Below, in pieces: positions 16,071-25,408 of a stretch of DNA of 37,748 bases. The notes beneath the pieces were generated by a model. The model made no database searches, was not told the DNA's origin, and was given only the letters and a program-made list of their open reading frames with translations. Source of the DNA: Intrasporangium oryzae NRRL B-24470 (lineage in GTDB: Bacteria > Actinomycetota > Actinomycetes > Actinomycetales > Dermatophilaceae); assembly GCF_000576595.1 (NCBI RefSeq), contig NZ_AWSA01000041.1:1-37748 (forward strand). Direction: 5' to 3'. A program made the position numbers and the translations under genes. Each line of letters starts with the position of its first letter. Position 1 is the first letter of the stretch.

Positions 16071-16771
16071 GACCTGGTTCCTTCCGTGCCCGCCGAGCCT
16101 GCCGTGACGAAACCGCGCTCGGCGGCATACTCCGCGAGCTGTTCGCGCAGCTGGCGGCGCCCGCGGTGCAGCCGGCTCATCACGGTCCCGATCGGCGTGT
16201 CCATGATCTCGGCGATCTCCTTGTAGGAGTAGCCCTCGACGTCCGCGAAGTACACGGCGAGGCGGAACTCCTCCGGGATCTCCTGCAGGGCTCGCTTGAC
16301 GTCGCTGTCGGGCAGCCGGTCGAGGGCCTCGGCCTCGGCCGAGCGCAGCCCGGACGACGTGTGGGACTCGGCGCGCGCCAGCTGGTAGTCCTCGATCTCG
16401 GAGGCGTCGGACTCGAGCGGCTGGCGCTGCTTCTTGCGGTAGCTGTTGATGTAGGTGTTGGTGAGGATGCGGTACATCCACGCCTTGAGGTTGGTCCCCG
16501 GCTTGTACTGGTGGAAGGCGGCATAGGCCTTCGCGAAGGTCTCCTGGACGAGGTCCTCGGCGTCGCTCGGGTTGCGGGTCGTGCGCAGCGCGGCGCTGTA
16601 GAGCTGGTCGAGCAGGGGCATCGCCTCACGCTCGAACCGGGCCCGGCGCTGCTCGTCGGTCTCGCTCTTGACGTCGACGCTCGCATCGGCGGCCGCGATG
16701 GCCGCCGACTCGTCGGCCGGGTCGATGACGGTCATGGCCGACGCTGGGTCGGTGTTCTTGTCCTTGGTCAT
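16067..16771 (-). CDS. sigR: ECF sigma factor SigR (SigH-type), thiol-stress response
   Basis: A 234-residue ECF sigma factor. Region 2 is [20 protein letters not shown] with [20 protein letters not shown]; region 4 is [20 protein letters not shown] followed by [21 protein letters not shown]. The N-terminal 45 residues before [18 protein letters not shown] are acidic and poorly conserved, so the start is uncertain; the ATG at 16771 is chosen, with MTV at 16735 as an alternative. SigR directs disulfide-stress genes such as thioredoxin and mycothiol functions and is held by the adjacent RsrA. A TAGGCT (16780-16785) lies eight bases upstream of the ATG, so the main transcript may have almost no leader; no GGAAT/GTT SigR autoregulatory promoter was recognised. 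Confidence 0.94.
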   Translation of the reverse strand: MTKDKNTDPASAMTVIDPADESAAIAAADASVDVKSETDEQRRARFEREAMPLLDQLYSAALRTTRNPSDAEDLVQETFAKAYAAFHQYKPGTNLKAWMYRILTNTYINSYRKKQRQPLESDASEIEDYQLARAESHTSSGLRSAEAEALDRLPDSDVKRALQEIPEEFRLAVYFADVEGYSYKEIAEIMDTPIGTVMSRLHRGRRQLREQLAEYAAERGFVTAGSAGTEGTRS

Positions 16772-16866
16772 TGCGTCCCAGCCTAGACCCGTGGGCAGGA
16801 GGGGACCGGGGGCTGCTCGCTCGGGGGCGGGTGCCGGACACGTGACCATGCCGGGTGCAACGACGC

Positions 16867-17508
16867 TCAGCCGGGGAGCATTCCCGCGACGACGCCCAGG
16901 GCATCTGCGAGCGCCTGCGCCGACCCCTTCGGGAAGCTGTGCGTCCCGGGCACCTCGAGCAGGCTCGTGCCCGCCGGGAGGTGCTCGCGCACCTCGTCGG
17001 GCGTGCCGAAGGGGTCGCGGCTGCCCTGGACGACCCAGGACGGGTCGGGGGCGAGGGCGAGCTCGTCGGCGCGGAGCCGGTCCGGCCGGCCCGGCGGGTG
17101 GAGGGGGAAGCTGAGGAGCAGGGCGGCGTGCGCGTCCAGCTCCGCCGCGGTGCGGCAGGCGACCCGGGCCCCGGCGCTGCGGCCCCCGACGACAAGCGGC
17201 CTCGGCAGCCTCCCGCGACCCGTGAGGAGCGACTCGACGACGGGGACCCAGGCCGCGTCGAGCGTTGGCGGCCGGCCGGCGATGCGCCGCCCCGCGACGA
17301 GCCACGGCTGCTCGACGAGGACGACAGCCCACCCGGCGCCCACGAGCGCCTCGCGCGCGATCTCGAGGTCGAGGGCCCGCAGCCCTCCTCCCGCCCCGTG
17401 GCCGAGGGCCACCGTCCCACGCGCCCGCGGTGGGCGGCATACGTGCGCTCGTCCGGGACCCTGCGGGGTGGCGATCTCGAGGACGAGCTCCTTCGCCGCG
17501 CCCGTCAT
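16867..17508 (-). CDS. Alpha/beta hydrolase family protein
   Basis: A 213-residue protein of the small TEX30/KANL3-like (dienelactone-hydrolase-like) alpha/beta hydrolase group. [17 protein letters not shown] supplies the oxyanion region, [12 protein letters not shown] the nucleophile elbow (serine of GRSAG), [12 protein letters not shown] the acid and [10 protein letters not shown] the histidine, so the triad looks complete. The substrate is unknown. Its ATG overlaps the stop of the SRAP gene upstream (17505-17508), so the two are translated together; the same hydrolase often accompanies SRAP genes in actinobacteria by my recollection, but no functional link is established. Confidence 0.85.
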   Translation of the reverse strand: MTGAAKELVLEIATPQGPGRAHVCRPPRARGTVALGHGAGGGLRALDLEIAREALVGAGWAVVLVEQPWLVAGRRIAGRPPTLDAAWVPVVESLLTGRGRLPRPLVVGGRSAGARVACRTAAELDAHAALLLSFPLHPPGRPDRLRADELALAPDPSWVVQGSRDPFGTPDEVREHLPAGTSLLEVPGTHSFPKGSAQALADALGVVAGMLPG

Positions 17509-18344
17509 CCGCCGATCACCTCGCCCGTCATCGGGTCGACGACCCCCTCGAGCTCGGACTCGGGCACCGGCTCGACGAGCTGGGGACCGTTGCTCGAGGT
17601 GGCGCCGACGGCGCGGCCGACGGGGTGGGCCACGAAGCGGCCCGGCTCGGCGAACTCGAGGAAGGTGCGCACGACCTCCGGGTCCTTCTCGGCCGGGTCG
17701 AGCCAGTGCTCCCACTGCTCGGGCTCGAGGACGAGCGGCTGGCGGTCGTGGATGCGGTCCATGCCCGGGTCGGCGGCCGTCGTGATGATCGTGAAGGTCG
17801 TCAACCAGGCGTTCGGGTCGCCGTCGGGCAGCTCGCGGTCCCGCCAGAACTCGTAGAGCCCCGCGAAGCCGACCGGCGCGCCGTCGGCGCGGTGGACGAA
17901 GAACGGCTGCTTGCGGGGCTTGCCCTTCGGATCGACGGCCGTCGGGGACACCTGCCACTCGTACCACCCGTCGGCCGGCACGATGCAGCGCCGCGAGAGC
18001 GCCGCCTTGGCGAAGGCCCCCTTGCCCAGCACCGACTCGGCACGGGCGTTGACCATGCGCAGGCCCATCTTCGTGTCCTTGGCCCAGGCGGGCACGAGGC
18101 CCCAGGTCAGCAGCCGCAGCTGGCGCACCGGCTCGGCGTCGGCCTGCTCCGGCTCTCGCGGCGCCCGGGTGAGCACGACGGGGGCCTGCTTGGAGGGGGC
18201 CATGTTCCAGTCGGGCTCGCCCGCCGGCGGGGACTGGGGGTTCTTGAGGATGCTCCGGGCGGGGTCTCCCGTGTGGTCCTCGTCGATGTCGAACGCCTCG
18301 ACCAGCTCGTCAGGGCGCGCGCTCGCGGCATACCTCCCACACAT
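17505..18344 (-). CDS. SRAP/HMCES-family protein (YedK-like), abasic-site DNA-protein crosslinker
   Basis: A 279-residue SRAP domain protein. After Met removal Cys2 (MCGRYA) becomes the N-terminal nucleophile that forms a thiazolidine crosslink with abasic sites in single-stranded DNA. Other family positions are present: R4, [10 protein letters not shown] (81-90), NARAE (99-103), the catalytic-region glutamate E129 in ADGWYEW and H199 in [10 protein letters not shown]. It is the counterpart of Rv3226c by position and sequence. The message is probably leaderless: TACGCT (18352-18357, minus strand) is seven bases before the ATG. That ensures that the second codon is Cys, which the chemistry requires. 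Confidence 0.93.
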   Translation of the reverse strand: MCGRYAASARPDELVEAFDIDEDHTGDPARSILKNPQSPPAGEPDWNMAPSKQAPVVLTRAPREPEQADAEPVRQLRLLTWGLVPAWAKDTKMGLRMVNARAESVLGKGAFAKAALSRRCIVPADGWYEWQVSPTAVDPKGKPRKQPFFVHRADGAPVGFAGLYEFWRDRELPDGDPNAWLTTFTIITTAADPGMDRIHDRQPLVLEPEQWEHWLDPAEKDPEVVRTFLEFAEPGRFVAHPVGRAVGATSSNGPQLVEPVPESELEGVVDPMTGEVIGG

Positions 18345-18351
18345 GCGGTCC

Positions 18352-18357
18352 AGCGTA
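18352..18357 (-). promoter_or_regulatory. -10 element for leaderless SRAP mRNA
   Basis: TACGCT fits TANNNT and ends seven bases before the SRAP ATG with no ribosome site between. Confidence 0.5.
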
Positions 18358-18482
18358 GGCCCGCCTCGATCCCTGTCACGGGCAGCGGCCCGGAGGGCCC
18401 GGCGATGTCGATACCGTAGGTGTCACCGACCACGAGGTCGCGGACGGCGCGCGGCGCCGGTCGCGGCCGGAGGAGCCCTTCC

Positions 18483-18521
18483 ATGAACGATCGACCCGAG
18501 GACGTCGTGAGCAGACCGTGA
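18483..18521 (+). CDS. Candidate 12-codon leader ORF translationally coupled to aroA
   Basis: GGAGGAG (18469-18475), the strongest ribosome site in this region, lies seven bases before an ATG that encodes [12 protein letters not shown] and stops at a TGA overlapping the aroA GTG (GTGA). aroA itself has no ribosome site, so ribosomes reaching it probably come from this leader. The peptide has no aromatic residue, so classical Phe/Tyr/Trp attenuation is unlikely. It might instead be the remnant of a longer N-terminus in another frame. Confidence 0.5.
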   Translation: MNDRPEDVVSRP

Positions 18522-19930
18522 GTCCCGCAGACCATCCCTCCCCCGCTGTCCCCTCCGCGCCCGACGCGACCTCGGGCACCGCCCCGCAGGCAACCGACGA
18601 CCCCTGGCCGGCGCCCGTCGCCGACGGCCCGCTCGATGCCACCGTCGTCCTGCCGGGGAGCAAGTCGCTCACCAACCGCTACCTGGTGCTCGCCGCCCTC
18701 GCCAACGACCGGTCCCGGCTGCGGGCGCCGCTGAGGTCGCGCGACACGCTCCTCATGGCCGAGGCCCTGCGCAGCCTCGGCGTCCGCGTCGACGACGTCC
18801 ACGCCGAGGGCGACCCCGGGGCCGCGCCCGACTGGGTCATCACCCCGCCGGAGCGCCTCCGCGGCGGCGTCCGGGTCGACTGCGGGCTCGCCGGGACGGT
18901 GATGCGCTTCCTCCCGGCCGTGGCCGCCCTGGCCGACGGCCCCGTCGTCCTCGACGGCGACCCGCAGGCGCGGGTCCGGCCGATGGGCCCGGTCATCGAC
19001 GCGCTGCGCGCGCTCGGCGCCGACATCGACGACGGCGGCACGGGGCACCTGCCGCTCACCGTCAACGGCACGGGCCGTATGCCGGGTGGCGCGGTCACGA
19101 TCGACGCCTCCGCCTCCTCCCAGTTCGTCTCGGCCCTGCTCCTCGCCGGCGCCCGCTACGACGGGGGCGTGACGATCCACCACCAGGGCGGCCCCGTGCC
19201 GAGCGAGCCCCACATCCTCATGACGGTCGAGACGCTGCGCGATGCCGGCGCGGTCGTCGACGACTCCGAGCCCGACAGCTGGCGAGTCGAGCCGTCCGAG
19301 ATCAACGCGCTCGACGTGTCGGTCGAGCCCGACCTGTCCAACGCGGGGCCGTTCCTCGCGGCGGCGCTCGTCGCCGGCGGGACGGTCCGCGTCCCGGGCT
19401 GGCCGCAGCACACGACCCAGGCGGGCGACCGGATGCGCGAGATCCTCGACGCAATGGGCGCGGAGGTGCGCCTCGACCGGGCGGGCCTGACCGTGGTCGG
19501 CAGCGGCGAGCTCGTCGGCCTCGACATCGACCTGCACGACGCGGCCGAGCTCACGCCGACGGTCGCCGCCCTCGCGGCGCTCGCGACGACGCCGTCGTGG
19601 ATCCGCGGCGTGGCCCACATCCGCGGTCACGAGACCGACCGGCTCGCGGCGCTCGGGGCCGAGCTCGGACGGCTCGGCAGCGCCGTCACCGAGACCGAGG
19701 ACGGCCTGCGCATCGCGCCGTCGCGCCTGCGTGGCGCGACCTTCCGGACCTACCACGACCACCGCATGGCCACGGCCGGCGCCATCATCGGGCTGCGCGT
19801 GCCCGGCGTCCGCGTCGAGGACGTGGCGACGACGGGCAAGACGCTGCCCGACTTCGTGGGGCTCTGGGACTCGATGCTGGCCGGCCCGCCGGTGCCCGCC
19901 GTGTCCGCGCACTGGGGGTCGGGCCGATGA
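18518..19930 (+). CDS. aroA: 3-phosphoshikimate 1-carboxyvinyltransferase (EPSP synthase)
   Basis: A 470-residue enzyme that joins phosphoenolpyruvate to shikimate-3-phosphate in the sixth step of aromatic amino-acid synthesis. The first signature [10 protein letters not shown] is at 45-54, [18 protein letters not shown] follows, then [15 protein letters not shown], and the last signature [18 protein letters not shown]. There is a Pro/Ala-rich N-terminal extension of about 35 residues. GTG at 18518 is used because no earlier ATG or GTG is in frame; it overlaps a 12-codon leader ORF. The stop overlaps the rsgA ATG. The aroA-rsgA order is the conserved actinobacterial one (Rv3227-Rv3228). Confidence 0.96.
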   Translation: MSPADHPSPAVPSAPDATSGTAPQATDDPWPAPVADGPLDATVVLPGSKSLTNRYLVLAALANDRSRLRAPLRSRDTLLMAEALRSLGVRVDDVHAEGDPGAAPDWVITPPERLRGGVRVDCGLAGTVMRFLPAVAALADGPVVLDGDPQARVRPMGPVIDALRALGADIDDGGTGHLPLTVNGTGRMPGGAVTIDASASSQFVSALLLAGARYDGGVTIHHQGGPVPSEPHILMTVETLRDAGAVVDDSEPDSWRVEPSEINALDVSVEPDLSNAGPFLAAALVAGGTVRVPGWPQHTTQAGDRMREILDAMGAEVRLDRAGLTVVGSGELVGLDIDLHDAAELTPTVAALAALATTPSWIRGVAHIRGHETDRLAALGAELGRLGSAVTETEDGLRIAPSRLRGATFRTYHDHRMATAGAIIGLRVPGVRVEDVATTGKTLPDFVGLWDSMLAGPPVPAVSAHWGSGR

Positions 19931-20961
19931 GCTGGCGGGACCTCGACGAGGGCGACGTCCGCGTCCGCCCGAGCCGCAAGGGATCGAGGCCCCGCACCAA
20001 GGACCGGCCGGCCCACGCCGACGCCCTGACGGCGATGGTCATCGGCGTCGACCGGGGGCGCTACACCTGCCTGCTCGCCAAGGGCGCGCTCGGCCGTAAG
20101 GAGCCCGAGCGGGTCGTCACGGCGATGAAGGCCCGCGACATCGGGCGCACCCGCGTCGTCGTCGGCGACGACGTCGCGCTCGTCGGCGACCTCTCGGGCG
20201 GCCCCGACGCGCTGGCCCGCATCGTCCGCATCGAGGAGCGCCGCTCGGTGCTGCGCCGCACCGCCGACGACACCGACCCCTACGAGCGGATCATCGTGGC
20301 CAACGCCGACCAGCTCGTCATCGTCACGGCGCTCGCCGACCCCGAGCCCCGGCCCCGCATGGTCGACCGCTGCCTCGTCGCCGCCTACGACGCCGACCTC
20401 GTGCCCCTGCTCGCGCTGACCAAGGCCGACCTCGTCGACCCTGCGGACTTCCTCGCCAGCTACACCCCGCTCGAGGTCGACCACGTCGTCACGGCGCGCA
20501 AGGACGGGGAGATCACCGGCCTCGACGCGCTCCGCGAGAAGCTGGCCGGCAAGGTCTCCGTCCTCGTCGGGCACTCCGGCGTCGGCAAGAGCACGCTCGT
20601 CAACGCCCTCGTGCCGGGTGCGCTGCGCTCCACGGGCGTCGTCAACGTCACGACCGGTCGCGGCCGGCACACGTCGACCAACGCCGTGGCCCTCCGGCTC
20701 CCCGACGACGACGGGTGGGTCATCGACACGCCGGGCATCCGGTCCTTCGGGCTCGCCCACATCGACGTCGACCGGATCATCGACCACTTCCCCGACCTCG
20801 CGCCGGGCACCGAGGGGTGTCCGCGCGGGTGCTCCCACGACGAGGAGGAGTGCGCGCTCGACGCCTGGGTCGCCGAGGGACATGCCGGTCCGGCCGGCCC
20901 CTCACGCCTCGAGTCGCTCCGGCGCCTGCTCGGCAGCCGCTCGGGCGGCGACGAGCACTGA
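19927..20961 (+). CDS. rsgA: Small ribosomal subunit biogenesis GTPase RsgA
   Basis: A 344-residue circularly permuted GTPase that helps mature the 30S subunit. An OB-fold-like region (about 35-105) comes first; the GTPase motifs are in permuted order with G4 TKAD (165-168) before G1 GHSGVGKST (215-223) and G3 DTPG (267-270). The C-terminal zinc site is C298, C302, H304, C309 ([12 protein letters not shown]). ATG 19927 overlaps the aroA stop; a longer in-frame opening inside aroA is not used. The basic start ([15 protein letters not shown]) is usual for the actinobacterial form. Confidence 0.95.
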   Translation: MSWRDLDEGDVRVRPSRKGSRPRTKDRPAHADALTAMVIGVDRGRYTCLLAKGALGRKEPERVVTAMKARDIGRTRVVVGDDVALVGDLSGGPDALARIVRIEERRSVLRRTADDTDPYERIIVANADQLVIVTALADPEPRPRMVDRCLVAAYDADLVPLLALTKADLVDPADFLASYTPLEVDHVVTARKDGEITGLDALREKLAGKVSVLVGHSGVGKSTLVNALVPGALRSTGVVNVTTGRGRHTSTNAVALRLPDDDGWVIDTPGIRSFGLAHIDVDRIIDHFPDLAPGTEGCPRGCSHDEEECALDAWVAEGHAGPAGPSRLESLRRLLGSRSGGDEH

Positions 20962-21092
20962 GCCCCCGGCAGCGCGTGAGCGGGCGGCCCTCGGGGGCCC
21001 GCCGAGCGGCATACGCGCCCCGTGGCGGCGTCGCGGACCGAGACGCCCCGGCTCCGGCCCGGTATCGCCGCCCACCGGCGCCTCGCTCCCGC

Positions 21093-21098
21093 TAGGTT
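21093..21098 (+). promoter_or_regulatory. -10 element for leaderless hisN mRNA
   Basis: TAGGTT ends six bases before the hisN GTG and there is no Shine-Dalgarno sequence. A copy of CGGCATAC lies upstream at 21007-21014 in the otherwise featureless rsgA-hisN gap. Confidence 0.55.
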
Positions 21099-21104
21099 GA
21101 CCCG

Positions 21105-21896
21105 GTGACCTCCTACGACGACGACCTCCGTCTGGCCCACGTCCTCGCCGACGCCGTCGAGCGCGTGACGATCGCCCGCTTCCGCGCCGCCGACCTCGTC
21201 GTCGAGAGCAAGCCCGACCTCACCCCCGTCACCGACGCCGACCGGGCGGCCGAGGAGCTCGTCCGCTCCCAGCTCAAGCGGACGCGGCCGCGCGACGCCG
21301 TCGAGGGCGAGGAGTTCGACACGACGGGCCACGGCCCACGCCGGTGGATCATCGACCCGATCGACGGGACGAAGAACTTCGTCCGCGGCGTGCCCGTCTG
21401 GGCCACCCTGATCGGCCTCGTCGACGACGGCAAGCCCGTCCTCGGCATCGTCTCGGCGCCGGCACTCCAGCGCCGCTGGTGGGCCGCGACGGGTTCCGGC
21501 GCGTGGACCGGCCGGTCCCTCTCGTCGGCCCGCCGGATCGCGGTGTCCAAGGTCGCGAGCCTCACCGACGCGTCCCTCTCCTACTCGTCGCTCTCGGGGT
21601 GGCGGGACGCCGGCCGCCAGGACGACTTCCTCGACCTCATGGACAGCTGCTGGCGCACCCGGGCCTACGGCGACTTCTGGTCCTACATGCTCGTTGCCGA
21701 GGGCGCCGTCGACATCGCGGCCGAGCCCGAACTGGCCGTCCACGACATGGCCGCGCTCGTCACGATCGTCCAGGAGGCGGGCGGGCGGTTCACGGGCCTC
21801 GACGGTCGCGACGGGTGCTGGAGCGGCAACGCGGTCGCCACCAACGGGCTGCTCCACGACGAGGTGCTGAGGCGCATCGGCACCGTCGAGGGCTGA
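21105..21896 (+). CDS. hisN: Histidinol-phosphatase, inositol-monophosphatase family
   Basis: A 263-residue Mg-dependent phosphatase of the IMPase fold. The metal site residues are E69/E70 in AVEGEEF and D84, D87 in WIIDPIDGTKNF; the last metal ligand is in the HDMAALVTIVQEAGG block, where VHD stands for the usual WD. The match to HisN (the last phosphatase of histidine synthesis in actinobacteria) is good, particularly FVRGVPVWATLIGLVDDGKP, but other IMPase substrates are possible and no his genes are nearby. The GTG at 21105 follows a -10 hexamer with no leader. Confidence 0.85.
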   Translation: MTSYDDDLRLAHVLADAVERVTIARFRAADLVVESKPDLTPVTDADRAAEELVRSQLKRTRPRDAVEGEEFDTTGHGPRRWIIDPIDGTKNFVRGVPVWATLIGLVDDGKPVLGIVSAPALQRRWWAATGSGAWTGRSLSSARRIAVSKVASLTDASLSYSSLSGWRDAGRQDDFLDLMDSCWRTRAYGDFWSYMLVAEGAVDIAAEPELAVHDMAALVTIVQEAGGRFTGLDGRDGCWSGNAVATNGLLHDEVLRRIGTVEG

Positions 21897-21899
21897 GTC

Positions 21900-22439
21900 G
21901 TGGGCGTCACCATCCGGCGGGCGTCCGCCGCCGACGTCCCCGCGCTCGCCGAGGTCGCCGCGGCGACCTTCGCGCTCGCCTGCCCGCCGGACATGACCCA
22001 GGACCGCATCGACCGCTTCGTCGCAGAGGTGCTCTCGCAGGAGTGCTTCGAGCGCTACCTCGCCGATCCGGCCCGCATGCTCCTCCTCGCCGAGGACGAC
22101 GAGGGCGCGCTCGGCTACACGATGCTCGTCGCGGGCGAGCCCCACGACGAGGACGTGGCGGCGGCCATCCGCCACCGACCCACGGTCGAGCTGAGCAAGA
22201 TCTACGTCCTGCCCCGCGCCCACGGCACCGGGGCGGCGCACGCGCTCATGGAGCAGTCGCTCGCCTGGGCCCGAGACACCGGGGCCGCCGGCGTCTGGCT
22301 CGGCGTCAACCAGCAGAACGAGCGGGCCCAGCGCTTCTACGTCAAGAGTGGCTTCGCGGTCGCCGGCACCAAGCGCTTCCTCGTCGGGGGCCGCCACGAG
22401 GACGACTACGTCATGGAGCAGCGCCTGCCCCTCGCGTGA
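21900..22439 (+). CDS. GNAT-family N-acetyltransferase
   Basis: A 179-residue acetyl-CoA-dependent acetyltransferase. The acetyl-CoA pyrophosphate loop is in SKIYVLPRAHGTGAAHALME (RxxGxGxA), followed by the beta-5/alpha-4 part WLGVNQQNERAQRFYVKSGF, both typical. GTG at 21900 follows three bases after the hisN stop and is probably coupled. The acceptor is unknown; it could modify an amino acid, a protein N-terminus or a small amine. The gene ends 87 bases before the convergent M16 peptidase. Confidence 0.88.
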   Translation: MGVTIRRASAADVPALAEVAAATFALACPPDMTQDRIDRFVAEVLSQECFERYLADPARMLLLAEDDEGALGYTMLVAGEPHDEDVAAAIRHRPTVELSKIYVLPRAHGTGAAHALMEQSLAWARDTGAAGVWLGVNQQNERAQRFYVKSGFAVAGTKRFLVGGRHEDDYVMEQRLPLA

Positions 22440-22451
22440 CCCTGCCCGCCG

Positions 22452-22526
22452 CCGGTCACCCGGCCGTATGCCGCTGGGCCGGGTGACCGGGCCCAGCGGC
22501 GCACGTGACGGGTGGGTGGCCCACCC
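22452..22526. terminator. Compound hairpin element between convergent genes
   Basis: CCGGTCACCCGGCC (22452-22465) pairs perfectly with 22477-22490 around an 11-base loop that begins GTATGCC. The loop and start of the right arm (22470-22479) are also perfectly complementary to 22491-22500, so either an alternative hairpin or a pseudoknot can form. A third hairpin, GGGTGGG-tgg-CCCACCC (22510-22526), abuts the M16 gene stop. It probably terminates both converging transcripts. Confidence 0.65.
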
Positions 22527-23996
22527 TCAGCCGGCGTCGCTGACGACGGTCACCTCGCCCAGTCCGAGGCCCTCGATCGCCTCGCGGTGGTCGCCGGCGT
22601 CGCCGACGAGGACGATGGTCCAGCCCGCGGCGCGCGTGTCGCCCCGACCGAGACCCGCGGCGTCGGCGAACCGCTCGTAGGCGCCGTCGGCCCGCGAGCG
22701 GTCCACCGCCGCGAGGTCACGCAGGTTGGCCGTCGTGAACTTCGTCGTCCGGCCGTCGAGAGCCATGCTGATCGCCTCGTCGGCGATGGCGTCGGCCGTC
22801 GCATAGCGGCCGGGTGCGGTCTTGGAGATGAAGTCGACACCAGAGCGGATCTCCTTGTCGGAGAAGCCGTTCCGACCACTGTCCAGAATCTCGACGAGAA
22901 GACGCAGGGACTCCGCCGTCGAGTCGGCGCGGACCGAGCCGGACGTGAGGAACAGGCCGCCCGCCCGGCGCGGGCGGAAGCTCGAGCGGATGCCGTAGGT
23001 GTAGCCCTTCTCCTCGCGAAGGACCGCGTCGATGCGAGCGTTGGGCGACCCGCCGAGGACGAAGCCGATGACGGGGTAGGGCGCCCAGCCGCCGTCGACG
23101 GAGCGGTCTGGCCCCGGCGCACCGATGACGAGCTCGGTCTGGACCGAGCCGGGACGGTCGACGAGCACGATGCGCGAGCGGTCGGGTGCGAGCTGCGCCG
23201 GCCGCTGCAGGAAGCGGTCGCGAGACGGACCCTGCCTCCAGCCGCCGAGGGTCGCCTCGACGAGCGGGAGGACGTCGACGCCCTCGAGGTCGCCCGCGAC
23301 GACCATCGTCACGCCGGAGGCCACGACGTGCCGGGCGTGGAAGGCGGAGACGTCCTCACGGGTGATCGCCGAAACGGTCTCGGGCGCGCCACCCGTGGGT
23401 CGCGACGACCGGTCGTCGCGCGCGTAGAAGGTCCGGACGAACTCGTGACCCGCGCGCTGGGCCGCGACCGACCGCTCCTGCTCGATCTCCGCGAGGCGGG
23501 TGCGGACCTGCCGCGCCACCTCGGCCTCGGGGAACACCGGCTCGGTGAGGATCTGGCGGAGCAGGTCGAGGGCGGGCTCGAGGTTGCCCTTGACGACGTC
23601 GAGGTCGACCGAGAGGCCCGCGTCGGACATCCCCGCGCCGTAGCTGACCCCCTTGCGCTCCAGCAGCCGCGCGAGCTCCTCGGCGCTGTGCTGGGCGGTT
23701 CCCTCGTCGAGGGTCCGCGCCATGATCGTCGCGACGCCCTCACGGTCCTGGGGCTCGTCGCGGAGCGAGATCGGCAGGCCGAGGCGGACGGAGAGGACGT
23801 ACTGTCCCGGCACGTCGTAGGTGACGAGCCGCAGGCCGTTGGGCAGGTCGTGGGTCGTGCCGACCGGGAACGACCACGGCTCGGGCGGCGCGACGGCCGG
23901 TCGGGGCACCGTCGTGGTGGCCGCGGTCGCCGCGGCGGCCGCCGTGGCCGCGCTCGTGGCGGCGTTCGGCGCTTCGCTCGCTGCACTGTCGCTCAT
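22527..23996 (-). CDS. M16-family peptidase, non-catalytic partner subunit
   Basis: A 489-residue M16 protein without the zinc motif: where HxxEH should be it reads EGVATIMARTLDEGT. It keeps the substrate-binding R/Y region of partner subunits (REEKGYTYGIRSSF). This is the usual layout of two-gene M16B peptidases, in which one chain carries the zinc and the other the R/Y pair. An Ala/Thr-rich low-complexity leader of about 38 residues precedes the domain. Its ATG overlaps the stop of the catalytic gene upstream, which supports equal amounts. No signal peptide is visible, so a cytoplasmic role is likely. Confidence 0.9.
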   Translation of the reverse strand: MSDSAASEAPNAATSAATAAAAATAATTTVPRPAVAPPEPWSFPVGTTHDLPNGLRLVTYDVPGQYVLSVRLGLPISLRDEPQDREGVATIMARTLDEGTAQHSAEELARLLERKGVSYGAGMSDAGLSVDLDVVKGNLEPALDLLRQILTEPVFPEAEVARQVRTRLAEIEQERSVAAQRAGHEFVRTFYARDDRSSRPTGGAPETVSAITREDVSAFHARHVVASGVTMVVAGDLEGVDVLPLVEATLGGWRQGPSRDRFLQRPAQLAPDRSRIVLVDRPGSVQTELVIGAPGPDRSVDGGWAPYPVIGFVLGGSPNARIDAVLREEKGYTYGIRSSFRPRRAGGLFLTSGSVRADSTAESLRLLVEILDSGRNGFSDKEIRSGVDFISKTAPGRYATADAIADEAISMALDGRTTKFTTANLRDLAAVDRSRADGAYERFADAAGLGRGDTRAAGWTIVLVGDAGDHREAIEGLGLGEVTVVSDAG

Positions 23997-25282
23997 GCCG
24001 CCACCTCCGCTCCGGCGTCGGCGAGGTAACGGACGACGGCCCGCGCCTCCGGGGCGAGCCAGCGGCCGGCGGCCTCGCGGACCTGCTCGGCCGTGACCGC
24101 CTTGAGCCGGTCGACGAACGTGTTGACATAGGCGGGGTCACCCGTGAGGAGGGCGTGATGGCCGATGTGGTCGGCGCGCTGCTCGAGGCTCGCGAGCGCG
24201 CTCAGCCACGACCGCTCGGTGTCGGCGACGACCGACTCCATCTCGGCCTCGTCGGGCCCCTCGGCGGCGAAGCGTGCGAGCTCCTCGCACACGGCCGCCT
24301 CGACCGCCTCCGGGTCGGCGCCCGCGGCGACATCGACGGTGACCGCGCCGAGGCCGGCGCCGTCGACGAGGCCCATCGTCCACCCGCCGACGGCGATCGC
24401 CGTCTCGTCGGTGCGGACGAGGCGTCGCATGAGGCGCGAGCTCGCGAGCCCGGCGACGACGTCGACGGCAGCCGAGCAGGCGAGGTAGTCGGGCGTCGTG
24501 TCGACCGGGAGGCGGAAGGTGATGTAGAGCCGGTCGTTGGGCACGGCGCCGACCCGGTCGAGCCGGGCGGGCTCGCCGAGCGGCGGCAGCTGTGCGTGAC
24601 GCGGGCGCTCGGTCCGCTCGATCGGCAGCAACGCGCCGAAGTAGCGCTCGGCAGCCGCGAAGCCCTCCTCGGGCGTGACGTCGCCGACGAGCGTGAGGAC
24701 GGTGTTGTTGGGGCCGTAGTGCGCGCGGAAGAAGTCGTGGACGTCGGCGAGGGTCGCCGCGTCGAGGTCCTCCATGGACCCGATGGTCGGGTGGTGGTAG
24801 GGGTGGTCCGCCGGGAAGACGGTCGCGTAGATGTCGATGAGCGCCGAGCCGTAGGGCACGTTGTCGTAGCGCTGGCGCTTCTCCTCCTTGACGACGTCGC
24901 GCTGGTTGTCGAGGTTCTCCTGGGTCACCGCGTCGAGGAGGTGGCCGTGCCGGTCGGCCTCGAGCCAGAGGGCGAGCTCGAGCGCGCCCGTCGGGACCGT
25001 CTCGAAGTAGTTGGTCCGGTCGAACCAGGTCGTCGCGTTGAGCCGGGCTCCCTCGTCCATGAGGGCGCTGAAGTGCTCGCCGGAGGCGACGTTGCGGCTG
25101 CCCTGGAACATCAGGTGCTCGAAGAGGTGGGCGAAACCGGTCCGGCCGGGAGACTCGTGCCGGGAGCCCACCCCGACCCAGAGGTTGACGGCCACGTTGG
25201 GGACGGTGTGGTCCTCGGAGACGATGACACGCAGCCCGTTGTCCAGGGTTCGCTCCGCGAGCGGGTAGGAGATCGCTGTCAC
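23993..25282 (-). CDS. M16-family zinc metallopeptidase, catalytic subunit
   Basis: A 429-residue M16B peptidase. The inverted zinc motif HxxEH is HLFEH in TGFAHLFEHLMFQGS, and the third ligand glutamate lies in the NQRDVVKEEKRQRYDN block about 75 residues later. The start VTAISYPLAERTLDNGLRVI is the common beginning of this family. The GTG at 25282 is seven bases after TAGGGT (25290-25295, minus strand), so the message appears leaderless; an in-frame extension upstream would cross that promoter. Together with the coupled downstream gene it should form a heterodimeric clam-shell protease of peptides. The physiological substrate is unknown. Confidence 0.94.
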   Translation of the reverse strand: MTAISYPLAERTLDNGLRVIVSEDHTVPNVAVNLWVGVGSRHESPGRTGFAHLFEHLMFQGSRNVASGEHFSALMDEGARLNATTWFDRTNYFETVPTGALELALWLEADRHGHLLDAVTQENLDNQRDVVKEEKRQRYDNVPYGSALIDIYATVFPADHPYHHPTIGSMEDLDAATLADVHDFFRAHYGPNNTVLTLVGDVTPEEGFAAAERYFGALLPIERTERPRHAQLPPLGEPARLDRVGAVPNDRLYITFRLPVDTTPDYLACSAAVDVVAGLASSRLMRRLVRTDETAIAVGGWTMGLVDGAGLGAVTVDVAAGADPEAVEAAVCEELARFAAEGPDEAEMESVVADTERSWLSALASLEQRADHIGHHALLTGDPAYVNTFVDRLKAVTAEQVREAAGRWLAPEARAVVRYLADAGAEVAA

Positions 25283-25289
25283 GCGTTCG

Positions 25290-25295
25290 ACCCTA
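25290..25295 (-). promoter_or_regulatory. -10 element for leaderless M16 operon
   Basis: TAGGGT on the minus strand ends seven bases before the GTG of the catalytic subunit with no ribosome site. Confidence 0.5.
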
Positions 25296-25408
25296 TGCGA
25301 ACCCGGGACACATCGTCGCGACACCGGGCACCACAAGCAGGTCCGGGCACGGCACAATGCTCACCGCCGCACTCGGCACCCACCACCAACCCCAGGGGAG
25401 ATCGCTTC

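Noticed and set aside
18420-18521. Longer GTG-started leader ORF upstream of aroA
   Set aside because: It has no ribosome site and lies too close to a possible -10; the ATG at 18483 in the same frame has a strong site.
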